Positions 41,901 through 50,427 of a stretch of 64,000 nt of DNA are shown piece by piece. Source of the DNA: Castellaniella sp040276065. GTDB taxonomy: Bacteria; Pseudomonadota; Gammaproteobacteria; Burkholderiales; Burkholderiaceae_B. The translations under genes were made by a program, and so were the position numbers. The number at the start of each line of letters is the position of its first letter. Position 1 is the stretch's first letter. The notes beneath the pieces were generated by a model. The model did no database searches, was not told where the DNA came from, and saw only the letters and a program-made list of their open reading frames with translations. Where the stretch lies: the NCBI RefSeq assembly GCF_040276065.1, contig NZ_JBELOI010000002.1:124001-188000 (forward strand), read 5' to 3'.

Positions 41901-42353
41901 ATGGGTAAGGCACGGGGTTTCATCAAGGAATTCCAGGAATTCGCGATCAAGGGCAATATGATGGACCTGGCGATCGGCGTGATCATCGGCGCCGCGTTCG
42001 GCAAGATCATCGATTCGATTGTCAACGACCTTGTCATGCCGATCATCAGCTTCATCCTGGGCGGCGAGGTCAATTTCGACAACTTGTTCCTCGTCCTGCG
42101 CACGCCCGAGGGCTATGCGGGGCCGCAGACGCACGAGGCCCTCGCCAAGGCGGGTGGCGTGGTGTTCGCCTGGGGTCACTTCCTGACTGTGTTCATCAAC
42201 TTTCTCTTGCTGGCGCTGGTGGTGTTCATCATGGTGAAGGCGGTCAACAACGCCAGGCGCCGCTTCGAGGCCCCGCCGCCGGCGCCTGAGGCGCCGGCCA
42301 CGCCCGAGGACGTCCTGCTGCTGCGCGAGATCCGCGACGCGCTGAAAAAATAG
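41901..42353 (+). CDS. mscL: Large-conductance mechanosensitive channel MscL
   Basis: This is a 150-residue inner-membrane channel that opens under high membrane tension to release solutes in osmotic down-shock. The N-terminal amphipathic segment and first helix read GFIKEFQEFAIKGNMMDLAI then GVIIGAAFGKIIDSIVNDLV, the pore helix. The second helix is FLTVFINFLLLALVVFIMVK, and a charged C-terminal bundle ends LLLREIRDALKK. The start at 41901 is fixed by GGGAGG just upstream. A slightly Pro/Ala-rich linker (about 125-135) is normal. Confidence 0.97.
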   Translation: MGKARGFIKEFQEFAIKGNMMDLAIGVIIGAAFGKIIDSIVNDLVMPIISFILGGEVNFDNLFLVLRTPEGYAGPQTHEALAKAGGVVFAWGHFLTVFINFLLLALVVFIMVKAVNNARRRFEAPPPAPEAPATPEDVLLLREIRDALKK

Positions 42354-42364
42354 CGGCGCGGCCC

Positions 42365-43141
42365 TCAGACGGGGTTGTCGATATCGACGAATTCGCAGCG
42401 GATGTCGAATCGCGCAGCGACTGCGGCGCCCAGGGCCTGCACACCGTAGCGCTCGGTGGCGTGGTGGCCGGCGCCGATGAAGGCCACCCCGGTTTCGCGC
42501 GCGAGGTGGACGGTCTGCTCGGACACCTCGCCGGTGAGGTACGCGTCGACGCCGGCATCGACAGCGGCGTCCATCATGCCCTGCGCCGCGCCCGTGCACC
42601 AGGCCACGCGTGCGATGGGGCGTTCCGCTTCGCCGATCACCAGCGGCTCGCGCCCCAGCCGGTGGCCCACGTCCCGGGCGAGCTCGGCCAGCGGGGCCAC
42701 CGTACGAGGCCGGCCCAGCCAGACCAGGTCGTCGGGCCCGCAGCGCCGCGCCGCGCCGGCGGCATCGAGCGCCGGCTCCCAGCCGAGGACCCGCGCGAGT
42801 TGCGCGTTGTTGCCCAGCACCGGATGGGCGTCCAGGGGCAGGTGATAGGCCAACAGGCTCAGTCCGTGCTCGAGCATGCGCGCCAGGCGCGCGCGCTTGG
42901 GGCCGCGCACGCGGGGGTCCTCGTTCTTCCAGAACCAGCCGTGATGCACCAGGATGGCATCGGCCTTTTCGCGGATCGCGGCCTCGATGAGCGCCTGCGA
43001 CGCCGTGACACCGGCGATAATGTGGCCGACGGATTCGCGGCCCTCGACCTGCAGGCCGTTGGGGCAATAATCGCGGAACCGCCCAGTTTGCAGCGTGTCG
43101 TCGAGCCATGCCGCGAGCTCGTGCAGGGTGGTTTGTGTCAT
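42365..43141 (-). CDS. Nif3-like dinuclear metal center protein (YbgI family)
   Basis: This is a 258-residue cytosolic protein of the Nif3/YbgI family, in which conserved His and Glu residues hold two metal ions. Recognisable are FRDYCPNGLQVEG, ILVHHGWFWKNE (metal-site histidines), LLAYHLPLDAHPVLGNN, YLTGEVSEQTVHLARE and GAGHHATERYG. The start at 43141 begins the conserved MTQTTLHELAAWLD; further in-frame upstream codons lack support. The biochemical role is not settled; a GTP cyclohydrolase-type label in some databases is not supported by this sequence. It is divergent from the DegS-like protease. Confidence 0.9.
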   Translation of the reverse strand: MTQTTLHELAAWLDDTLQTGRFRDYCPNGLQVEGRESVGHIIAGVTASQALIEAAIREKADAILVHHGWFWKNEDPRVRGPKRARLARMLEHGLSLLAYHLPLDAHPVLGNNAQLARVLGWEPALDAAGAARRCGPDDLVWLGRPRTVAPLAELARDVGHRLGREPLVIGEAERPIARVAWCTGAAQGMMDAAVDAGVDAYLTGEVSEQTVHLARETGVAFIGAGHHATERYGVQALGAAVAARFDIRCEFVDIDNPV

Positions 43142-43193
43142 GTCTTCATCCTTCGATCCAGGTTCTTGATGTGTTGATGCCGGCGGGAATTCT

Positions 43194-44324
43194 ATGCGTC
43201 GATTGTGGCTGATTTTCGCGCAGACCGTGACAGTGTGCCTGGGCATCCTGTTCATTGTTTCGACCCTGCGGCCTCAGTGGCTGGGCTGGGGCCCGGCGCC
43301 CTCCGCGGCGCCGCCGGACGCGGTGCACGGCTATGCCGCCGCCGTCGAGCGCGCGGCGCCCGCCGTGGTCAACATCTATACCGAGCGGCACGAGGACGTG
43401 CCGCTGATCCCGCTGCCAGGCGATCCGGGGCTCGAACAGTTGCTGCGCCGCTTGCCCGGCTTTACCCAGCGCCAGTCCTCGGTCAGCCTGGGCTCGGGCG
43501 TGATCGTGCGCGCCGACGGGTACATTCTGACCAACCACCACGTCATCGAGTCGGCCGACGCCATCCGGGTGGCCCTGCATGACGGCCGGCAGGCGCCCGC
43601 CCGACTCGTGGGCGCCGACCCCGAGAGCGACCTGGCGGTGCTGCGCGTCGATTTGTCCGATCTGCCGGTGATCGCCTTCAGCCCGCGCCGCGAGGTCCGC
43701 GTCGGCGACGTGGTGCTGGCCATCGGCAATCCTTTCGGTGTCGGCCAGACCACGACGATGGGCATCGTCTCGGCGCTGGGGCGCAACCGCCTCGGGATCA
43801 ATATCTACGAGAACTTCATCCAGACCGATGCGGCCATCAACCCCGGCAACTCCGGCGGTGCGCTGATCGATACGCGCGGCGAACTGGTGGGGATCAATAC
43901 GGCCATCTATTCCGAGACCGGAGGCTCCTTGGGCATCGGCTTCGCGATTCCGGCGGCGGCGGCCCACAGCGTCCTCGATCAGATCATCGAGCATGGCAGC
44001 GTGCGGCGCGGCTGGCTTGGCCTCGAACCCCAGGACATCACGCCGGACCTGGCGCGCGCCTTTCGCCTGCGCGAGGCGGCCGGCGTGATCGTGGCGCGCG
44101 TGCTGCCGCGGGGGCCGGCCGCGGCCGCCGGCATTCAGGTGGGGGATATCGTGCGCACCCTGGACGGCGCGCCGGTGCGCGATTCGGTCGATCTGCTCAA
44201 CCGGCTGGCGCCGCTGCCGCAAGGCACCCGTGTGCGCCTGGGCCTGCTGCGCGGCGGCCGGGCCCTGGAGGTCGAGGCACGGGTCGGCGAGCGTCCGGCA
44301 GTGACGCGGGCGTCGCACCGCTGA
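43194..44324 (+). CDS. Membrane-anchored HtrA-type serine protease (DegS/DegQ-like)
   Basis: This is a 376-residue protein. One N-terminal membrane segment (about 5-24) anchors it, with the rest in the periplasm. The trypsin-like domain shows the catalytic histidine in LTNHHVIE, aspartate in ESDLAVLRV and serine in NPGNSGGAL. A single PDZ domain (about 275-360) follows. One anchor plus one PDZ is the DegS layout; in betaproteobacteria such proteins are thought to act in envelope stress control or quality control. Full length. It lies divergent from the Nif3 gene with a 52-base gap. Confidence 0.92.
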   Translation: MRRLWLIFAQTVTVCLGILFIVSTLRPQWLGWGPAPSAAPPDAVHGYAAAVERAAPAVVNIYTERHEDVPLIPLPGDPGLEQLLRRLPGFTQRQSSVSLGSGVIVRADGYILTNHHVIESADAIRVALHDGRQAPARLVGADPESDLAVLRVDLSDLPVIAFSPRREVRVGDVVLAIGNPFGVGQTTTMGIVSALGRNRLGINIYENFIQTDAAINPGNSGGALIDTRGELVGINTAIYSETGGSLGIGFAIPAAAAHSVLDQIIEHGSVRRGWLGLEPQDITPDLARAFRLREAAGVIVARVLPRGPAAAAGIQVGDIVRTLDGAPVRDSVDLLNRLAPLPQGTRVRLGLLRGGRALEVEARVGERPAVTRASHR

Positions 44325-44370
44325 GGTGAAACCGGCACTGGGCGGTCGCCACGGATGCGGCGGCCGGCCT

Positions 44371-45387
44371 TCAGCGGTCGCCGCGCAGCTTGCGCGCCGC
44401 CGCCATGGCGAAATATGTCAGGATGCCGTCGGCGCCCGCGCGCTTGAACGCCAGCAGCGATTCCATCATGACCTTGTCGTGATCCAGCCACCCGTTGGCC
44501 GAGGCCGCCTTGATCATCGCGTATTCGCCGCTGACCTGATAGGCGTAGGTCGGCATGCCGAAGGCATCCTTGACCTCGCGCAGCACGTCCAGATAGGGCA
44601 GGCCGGGCTTGACCATGACCATGTCGGCGCCCTCGCGGATGTCGGCGGCGACCTCGCGCAGGGCCTCGAGCCGGTTGGCCGGGTCCATTTGGTAGGTCGC
44701 CTTGTCGGCGGCGCCCAGGCTCGTGGCCGAGCCCACCGCGTCGCGGAATGGTCCGTAGAAGGCGCTGGCGTACTTGGCCGAATAGGCCATGATGCGGGTG
44801 TGGATGCGGCCCTGTTCGTCCAGGGCGTGCCGCACGGCGCCGATCCGGCCGTCCATCATGTCGCTGGGGGCGACGATGTCGACGCCGGCCTGGGCCTGGG
44901 CCAGGGCCTGGCCCACCAGGACCTCGACCGTGGCTTCGTTCAGGAGCTGTCCCTGCGCGTCGATGAGGCCGTCCTGGCCATGGCTGGTGTAGGGGTCCAG
45001 GGCCACGTCGGTCAGCACGCCTAGTTCGGGGAAGCGGGATTTCAACAGGGCGATCGTGCGTGGGATCAGGCCATCGGGATTCGTGGCCTCGAGCCCGTCG
45101 GGGGTCTTGAGCGCCGGGTCGATGTGCGGGAACAGGGCCAGCACCGGGATGCCCAGGGCCAGGCAGTCCTCGGCGGTGCGCAGCAGCTCGTCGGGCGAAT
45201 GGCGTAGCACCTCGGGCATCGAGGCGACCGGGTCGCGGACCTTTTGTCCCTCGCAGACGAAGACCGGGTAGATCAGGTCGTCGGTGGACAGGGCGTTCTC
45301 GCGCACCAGGCGGCGCGAGAAGTCGTCACGCCGGTTGCGGCGCAGGCGGACAGTGGGGAAATCGGTGTGGGGCAGAAATTTCGTCAT
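44371..45387 (-). CDS. hemB: Delta-aminolevulinic acid dehydratase (porphobilinogen synthase)
   Basis: This is a 338-residue cytosolic enzyme that condenses two aminolevulinates to porphobilinogen in haem synthesis. The catalytic lysines lie in MAYSAKYASAFYGPFRDA and MVMVKPGLPYLD. The metal-site stretch reads DVALDPYTSHGQDG: the three zinc cysteines of the E. coli-type enzyme are replaced by Ala/Asp/Asp, the magnesium-type pattern known from Pseudomonas. The start at 45387 overlaps the engB stop as ATGA, giving translational coupling. The open frame upstream is a shadow of engB. Confidence 0.96.
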   Translation of the reverse strand: MTKFLPHTDFPTVRLRRNRRDDFSRRLVRENALSTDDLIYPVFVCEGQKVRDPVASMPEVLRHSPDELLRTAEDCLALGIPVLALFPHIDPALKTPDGLEATNPDGLIPRTIALLKSRFPELGVLTDVALDPYTSHGQDGLIDAQGQLLNEATVEVLVGQALAQAQAGVDIVAPSDMMDGRIGAVRHALDEQGRIHTRIMAYSAKYASAFYGPFRDAVGSATSLGAADKATYQMDPANRLEALREVAADIREGADMVMVKPGLPYLDVLREVKDAFGMPTYAYQVSGEYAMIKAASANGWLDHDKVMMESLLAFKRAGADGILTYFAMAAARKLRGDR

Positions 45388-46034
45388 GGAACGACCTTGG
45401 GTGAAATCCAGTTTTCGATATGGGTTCCGGCCTCGTCCAGGCCGATCCTGTGGGTGGCCGAAAAGGGCAGCGCCACGAGGGTGCCGATCTCGGCCAGATC
45501 CTTGCGCACCTGGGCGGTGGTCCGCACCCGCTGACCGTAGGGCAGCTTGTCGGCCTTGGTCAGCAGGGCCAGGGTGGGCAGGCCGCGCAGGGCGATCCAG
45601 TGCGCCAGCCGCCGGTCGAGGTCGGTAACCCCGCGCCGGATGTCGATCAGCAACACCACCCCCGCGAGCGAGCTGCGCTCGTGCAGATACGCCCCCAGCA
45701 CCTCGGCCCACTCCTCGCGTGCGGCCTTGTCGACCGCGGCGTAGCCGTAGCCCGGCAGATCGACCAGGAAGCCCAGCCAGGCGCCCTCCTCGACGGGGTC
45801 GGGGATGCCGAACAGATTGATCAGCCGGGTGCGGCCCGGGGTCTTGCTCGAGAACGCCAGCCGGCGCTGGTTCGTCAGCACGTTGATCGCCGAGGACTTG
45901 CCCGAATTCGAACGCCCGACGAAGCACACCTCGGCGGTCGTAGGCGCGGGCAATTGCTCGAGACGGGCGGCCGAAACCGTGAAGCGGGCGCGATGCAGGA
46001 TGGACACGGCGGGTGCGGTCTCAGTAATGGTCAA
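45384..46034 (-). CDS. engB: Ribosome biogenesis GTPase EngB (YihA/YsxC)
   Basis: This is a 216-residue essential-type GTPase for large-subunit assembly and cell division. Motifs: G1 GRSNSGKSS (about residues 40-48), G2 with KTPGRTR, G3 DLPGYGY, G4 TKAD, G5-like FSATHRIG. Length is normal. The stop overlaps the start of hemB (45384-45387). Divergent from the cytochrome c4 gene, it shares a 120-base gap with TATAAT-like sequences on the plus strand (46044-46049). Confidence 0.95.
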   Translation of the reverse strand: MTITETAPAVSILHRARFTVSAARLEQLPAPTTAEVCFVGRSNSGKSSAINVLTNQRRLAFSSKTPGRTRLINLFGIPDPVEEGAWLGFLVDLPGYGYAAVDKAAREEWAEVLGAYLHERSSLAGVVLLIDIRRGVTDLDRRLAHWIALRGLPTLALLTKADKLPYGQRVRTTAQVRKDLAEIGTLVALPFSATHRIGLDEAGTHIENWISPKVVP

Positions 46035-46154
46035 AGGCTATTGTATAATTTCGAATTGAACTTGTTGCGCCGTCTGTCGCGAAGCACGCAGGATCGTTGG
46101 CGCGGACGTGATGGCGCCATGTCGCGTCGTGATCGAATAACAATCGAGGACTTC

Positions 46155-46850
46155 ATGAATCGCATGCTCTCCAGAATGGTCATGGCCACCGGCCTGGTTT
46201 TTGCCGGCACCCTCTCGAGCCTAGCCCTGGCCGCCGATGAGGGCGTCGCCCGGCCCGATGCGACAGCCGGCGAGCATCTGTTCGTCAACGGCGACATGGG
46301 GCGCGGCGTGCTGGCCTGTGTGACCTGTCACGGCGAGGGCGGCAACAGCACCATTCCCATGAATCCGAACCTCGCGGCGATGTCGCACGAGTACATCGCC
46401 AAGCAGCTCGTCGACTTCCAGAAAAAGGGCGACGCGCCCGCGGTGCGGCGCGGCCACGAGGGGGCGGACTCGATCATGACCGCGATCGCGGCCGGCCTGA
46501 CCCCCGAGGACATCCAGAACGTCGCCCTGTATCTGTCGCTGCAAAAGCTCGAGCCGGCCACGGCCGCGACGGCGACCCGCGAGGACACGATGGAGCGTGG
46601 CCAGCATATCTGGCGCGCTGGCCTGGTCGATCGCAAGGTGCCGGCCTGTGCCGCTTGCCACTCGGCCAACGGGGCCGGCCTGCCCGGCGAGTTCCCGCGC
46701 CTGGCGGGGCAGCATCCCGAGTACCTGATCGACCAGCTCAAGCTTTTCCGCAGTGGCGATCGCGCCAACGAGATCATGTACGACATCGCCGACCGGATGA
46801 ACGACAAAGATATCGCCGCGGTGGCCGACTACGCCGCGGGCCTGCGTTAG
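46155..46850 (+). CDS. Cytochrome c4, dihaem
   Basis: This is a 231-residue periplasmic dihaem cytochrome c. A signal peptide ends at about ALAA-D (residue 25). The two haem sites are CVTCH and CAACH, each with downstream methionine candidates in MNPNLAAM and EIMYDIADRM. The start at 46155 is supported by GAGGA (46146-46150); an upstream open frame is a shadow. It carries electrons between the bc1 complex and terminal oxidases. It precedes resB/ccsA and is separated from them by a clean terminator. Confidence 0.93.
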   Translation: MNRMLSRMVMATGLVFAGTLSSLALAADEGVARPDATAGEHLFVNGDMGRGVLACVTCHGEGGNSTIPMNPNLAAMSHEYIAKQLVDFQKKGDAPAVRRGHEGADSIMTAIAAGLTPEDIQNVALYLSLQKLEPATAATATREDTMERGQHIWRAGLVDRKVPACAACHSANGAGLPGEFPRLAGQHPEYLIDQLKLFRSGDRANEIMYDIADRMNDKDIAAVADYAAGLR

Positions 46851-46938
46851 ACGCGGGACGTTTCCGTATTGCGGCCAGGGTTATCGGGGGGCCCGGCCGC
46901 AATCCGATGTATCGTTTTTTGATTGACATATAAATCGA

Positions 46939-46972
46939 GGGGGGCACGCGCAAGCGCACCTCCCTTTTTTTT
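46939..46972 (+). terminator. Rho-independent terminator after cytochrome c4
   Basis: GGGGGG, a symmetric CA/CA internal loop, then CGC closed by the stable GCAA tetraloop and GCG, then CCTCCC (one G-T pair) and eight T. It lies 88 bases after the cytochrome c4 stop codon and 17 bases before the resB start. Confidence 0.85.
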
Positions 46973-46988
46973 GCAGAATCGGATTGCC

Positions 46989-49040
46989 GTGAAGCCGACT
47001 TCCAGTTTTCGCATACGAGGCGCGGATGTGATCGAGCTGCTGGGCTCGATGCGCTTTGCCATCAGCCTGCTGGTCTTCATATGCGTGGCCAGCCTGATCG
47101 GCACGGTGTTGCCGCAGAACCAGGCGGTCAATACCTACGTCGATCAGTTCGGACCGTTCTGGTTCGCGGTCTTCGACCGGTTTTCGATCTGGCATATCTA
47201 CAACAGTTGGTGGTTCCTGCTGATCATGGGGTTCCTGGTGGTGTCGACCACCCTGTGCGTGCTGCGCAACGCCCCCAAGATGATCCGCGACGCGCGCTCT
47301 TTCCGGGAATACGTGCGCGGCTCGAGCCTGCGCGCCTTCCACCATCGGGTCGAACTGCACGCCGGCGACGACGTGGCGCAGGCCAATCGCAAGGTCGGCG
47401 CGCTGCTGCGCGACCAAGGATTCCGCTATCGTGTCCGCGAGGACGGCGACAGCCTGATGGTGGCCGCAAAGAAAGGCGGTGCCAATCGGCTGGGCTATAT
47501 TTTTGCCCACGTGGCCATCGTCGTCATATGCCTGGGCGGGTTGCTGGACAGCGAGCTGCCGGTGCGCCTGCAGGCCTGGATGCTCGACAAGCAGCCGATC
47601 ACCGACAATATGCTGATCGCCGACGTGCCGGAATCGGGGCGCTTGCCGGCGCGCAACCCCAGTTTCCGCGCCAATATGCTGGTGCCCGACGGCAAGCAGA
47701 GCAGCATGGGCATCGTGTCCTACGGCCAGGGTGTGCTGTTGCAGCCGCTGCCGTTCTCGCTGAAGCTTGATCGCTTCTACGTGGATTATTACGACACGGG
47801 CATGCCCAGCGACTTTCGCAGCGACGTCGAGGTCACGGACCTGGCCAGCGGAGACCACTTCAAGCAGACGATCCGGGTCAACGAGCCCTTGCACTACAAG
47901 GGGGTGACGGTCTATCAGTCCAGCTTCGACGATGGCGGCAGCACGCTCAAGCTGCGGGTCTGGCCGCTGACCGGCACGGGCGCGCCGACCGAGCTCGAGG
48001 GGAACGTGGGCCGGGAAACCTCGCTGGGCCAGGGTGCCGGCGCGTTCAAGGTGGATTTCACCGGCCTGAGGGTGATCAATGTCGAGAACATGGGTGATGG
48101 GGCGCTGCCCCAGCCGTCGGGGATGGTCGGCCACGTGGCCGCCGTCACCGGCAGCGCAGCTCGGCAGCGCAACGACGGCCTGCGCAACATCGGGCCCAGC
48201 GTCCAGTACCAGGTGATCGGCGCCGATGGCCAGGCGCACGAGTTCAGCAACTACATGCTGCCAGTGGCGATCGATGGGTTTCCCATGTTCCTGCTGGGGA
48301 TGCGCCGCAATGCGTCCGAGCCCTACCGTTATCTGCGCATCCCGGCGGATTCGCAGGGCACCATGGGCGAATTCATGCGGCTGCGCGAGGCCCTGGCCGA
48401 TGTCACCTTGCGCGAGGCGGCCGCCCAGCGCTTTGCCGAGATCAACGCGCCCGAGGGCGAGCAGCGCGGCCTGCTCTTTCAGGCGGCGCGCGGCGCCCTG
48501 CAGACGTTCTCCGAGCGCGGTTTCAATGGCATACTGGAATCCGCGCCAGAGGCCGAGCGGGAAAAGATCCTGAACTTCGCTGTCCCGATCATCCAACTGG
48601 GCCTCACCGAGCTGCGCGACGCGGCGCGTCGCCGGGTGGGCGAGCCGCCCGTGGATTACCAGGGCGCCGATGGCGAGCGCGAGGTCCAATGGATGCGCCT
48701 GGCGGTCCTGGGGCTGACGAGCCTGCCCGATTATCCGGCGCCGGTCGCCCTGCAGCTGAGCGGCTTCGAGCAGGTGCAGGCGAGCGTCTTCCAGGTGGCC
48801 CGCAGCCCCGGCAAGACCACCGTCTATCTGGGTTGCATCCTGCTGGTGATCGGGGTGTTTTCCATGTTCTACATCCGCGAGCGCCGCGTCTGGGTGTGGA
48901 TCCGACCGGGGGCCGGGGGCAGCGAGTTGCTTGCCGCCATGACCTCCCAGCGGCGTACGCTGGACTTCGATCATGAGTTCCAGCGGCTCAAGGGCGCCTT
49001 GCAGCGTCTGTTTGCCCAGGGCACCGATCCTGGAGACTAG
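46989..49040 (+). CDS. resB: Cytochrome c biogenesis protein ResB (system II)
   Basis: This is a 683-residue membrane protein that, with CcsA, delivers haem and attaches it to apocytochrome c outside the membrane. Helices fall at about residues 20-40, 66-86, 160-178 and 605-625. A large periplasmic domain between the third and fourth includes FYVDYYDTGMPSDFRSDVEV and NEPLHYKGVTVYQSSFDDGG, typical of ResB. The start is uncertain: GTG at 46989 is chosen because it lies past the terminator and begins VKPTSSFRIRGADVIELLGS, a conserved N-terminus. A TTG at 46923 is part of TTGACA and is rejected. Confidence 0.9.
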   Translation: MKPTSSFRIRGADVIELLGSMRFAISLLVFICVASLIGTVLPQNQAVNTYVDQFGPFWFAVFDRFSIWHIYNSWWFLLIMGFLVVSTTLCVLRNAPKMIRDARSFREYVRGSSLRAFHHRVELHAGDDVAQANRKVGALLRDQGFRYRVREDGDSLMVAAKKGGANRLGYIFAHVAIVVICLGGLLDSELPVRLQAWMLDKQPITDNMLIADVPESGRLPARNPSFRANMLVPDGKQSSMGIVSYGQGVLLQPLPFSLKLDRFYVDYYDTGMPSDFRSDVEVTDLASGDHFKQTIRVNEPLHYKGVTVYQSSFDDGGSTLKLRVWPLTGTGAPTELEGNVGRETSLGQGAGAFKVDFTGLRVINVENMGDGALPQPSGMVGHVAAVTGSAARQRNDGLRNIGPSVQYQVIGADGQAHEFSNYMLPVAIDGFPMFLLGMRRNASEPYRYLRIPADSQGTMGEFMRLREALADVTLREAAAQRFAEINAPEGEQRGLLFQAARGALQTFSERGFNGILESAPEAEREKILNFAVPIIQLGLTELRDAARRRVGEPPVDYQGADGEREVQWMRLAVLGLTSLPDYPAPVALQLSGFEQVQASVFQVARSPGKTTVYLGCILLVIGVFSMFYIRERRVWVWIRPGAGGSELLAAMTSQRRTLDFDHEFQRLKGALQRLFAQGTDPGD

Positions 49041-49051
49041 GGGTAATCGTC

Positions 49052-50410
49052 ATGAATGAATCCGTCATCCGTTCAAAGCTGCCCACCTGGGAGGATGCCA
49101 TGTCCTCCAGTGGCGATCGGCGCGGCCGGCGCGGCCGGCCCGATTGGACCGACATTGCGTTCTTCCTGGCCCTGGCGGTGGGGGCGGCCTATGTGCTGGC
49201 GTCCTACGGCCAGTTCATGGATTACTACGAAAAGCTCATCCTCGTGGGGGCGGTCGGTCTCTTTGGCTGGATGGCTTGGCTATGGCGGCCCCTGCGCACG
49301 CTGATGATCGCCAGCGGCCTGTCGGCCCTGCTGGCGATCTGGCTCTACAGCCCGGCGGGCGTGCTGCTGCAGGGCGATCTGGGGCGCGCCGAAACGAACT
49401 TCCTGCTGAAGTACCTGCTGTCCTCGCAATCCGCCATCCTGTGGATGTGCGCCTTGTTCGCCCTTGCGACGGTCAGCTATTGGATCGGCTTTGCCAGCCG
49501 CACGGCGGCGTGGGTGGGCTCGGTGCTGACCTGGGGAGCGGTCTATGCCGGGGTCACCGGCCTGCTGGTGCGCTGGCGCGAGGGGCATCTGCTGGGGCCG
49601 GACATCGGCCACATTCCGGTCAGCAACCTCTACGAGGTCTTTGTCCTGTTTTCGTTGATCACGGCGCTGTTCTACTTGTACTACGAGCGCCGCTACGCCA
49701 CGCGCGCGCTGGGCGGTTTCGTGCTGCTGGTGATCAGTTCGGCGGTCGTGTTCCTGCTGTGGTATTCCTTCACGCGCGACGCTTATCAGATCCAGCCCCT
49801 GGTGCCCGCCCTGAAGAGCTGGTGGATGAAGCTGCACGTGCCCGCGAATTTCATCGGCTATGGCACTTTCAGCCTGGCCGCGATGGTGGGATTCGCCTAC
49901 CTGGTCAAAGAGCATGGCGAGACCACGCAGTGGCGCCGGCTGATTCCGGTCTTTGCCCTGGGGGCCGTGCTGTGCGCCGAGCCCATGGTGTTCGGTTCAC
50001 GCGAGCTGTCGGCGACCTGGATGCTGTATTTCGGCATCGGTGCGCTGATCGTGGGCAGCATTCTCATGTTTCGCGCGCCGATCGCGCGCCGCCTGCCCTC
50101 GCTCGAGATTCTCGACGACATCATGTACCGCGCCATCGCCGTGGGCTTCGCGTTCTTTACCGTGGCCACCATCCTGGGCGCGCTATGGGCGGCCGATGCC
50201 TGGGGCACGTACTGGCAGTGGGATCCCAAGGAAACCTGGGCCCTGATCGTCTGGTTGAACTATGCGGCCTGGCTGCACATGCGCCTGATGAAGGGGCTGC
50301 GCGGCACCATGGCGGCGTACTGGGCCCTGGGCGGGCTGCTGGTGACCAGCTTTGCCTTCCTCGGCGTGAATATGTTCCTCTCGGGCCTGCACTCCTACGG
50401 CGAACTGTAA
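49052..50410 (+). CDS. ccsA: Cytochrome c biogenesis protein CcsA/ResC (system II haem handler)
   Basis: This is a 452-residue membrane protein with about eight or more helices. The tryptophan-rich haem-binding WWD motif WGTYWQWDPKETWALIVWLN (near residue 388) and flanking histidines (GHIPVSNLYEV, WLHMRLMKG and KLHVPANFIGYG) are present. The reading frame begins MNESVIRSKLP at 49052, 11 bases after resB, so the pair is co-transcribed. Together they form the haem-ligation machine needed for the cytochrome c proteins of this window. Confidence 0.94.
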   Translation: MNESVIRSKLPTWEDAMSSSGDRRGRRGRPDWTDIAFFLALAVGAAYVLASYGQFMDYYEKLILVGAVGLFGWMAWLWRPLRTLMIASGLSALLAIWLYSPAGVLLQGDLGRAETNFLLKYLLSSQSAILWMCALFALATVSYWIGFASRTAAWVGSVLTWGAVYAGVTGLLVRWREGHLLGPDIGHIPVSNLYEVFVLFSLITALFYLYYERRYATRALGGFVLLVISSAVVFLLWYSFTRDAYQIQPLVPALKSWWMKLHVPANFIGYGTFSLAAMVGFAYLVKEHGETTQWRRLIPVFALGAVLCAEPMVFGSRELSATWMLYFGIGALIVGSILMFRAPIARRLPSLEILDDIMYRAIAVGFAFFTVATILGALWAADAWGTYWQWDPKETWALIVWLNYAAWLHMRLMKGLRGTMAAYWALGGLLVTSFAFLGVNMFLSGLHSYGEL

Positions 50411-50427
50411 GGCCGTCGCGCGCGGGA

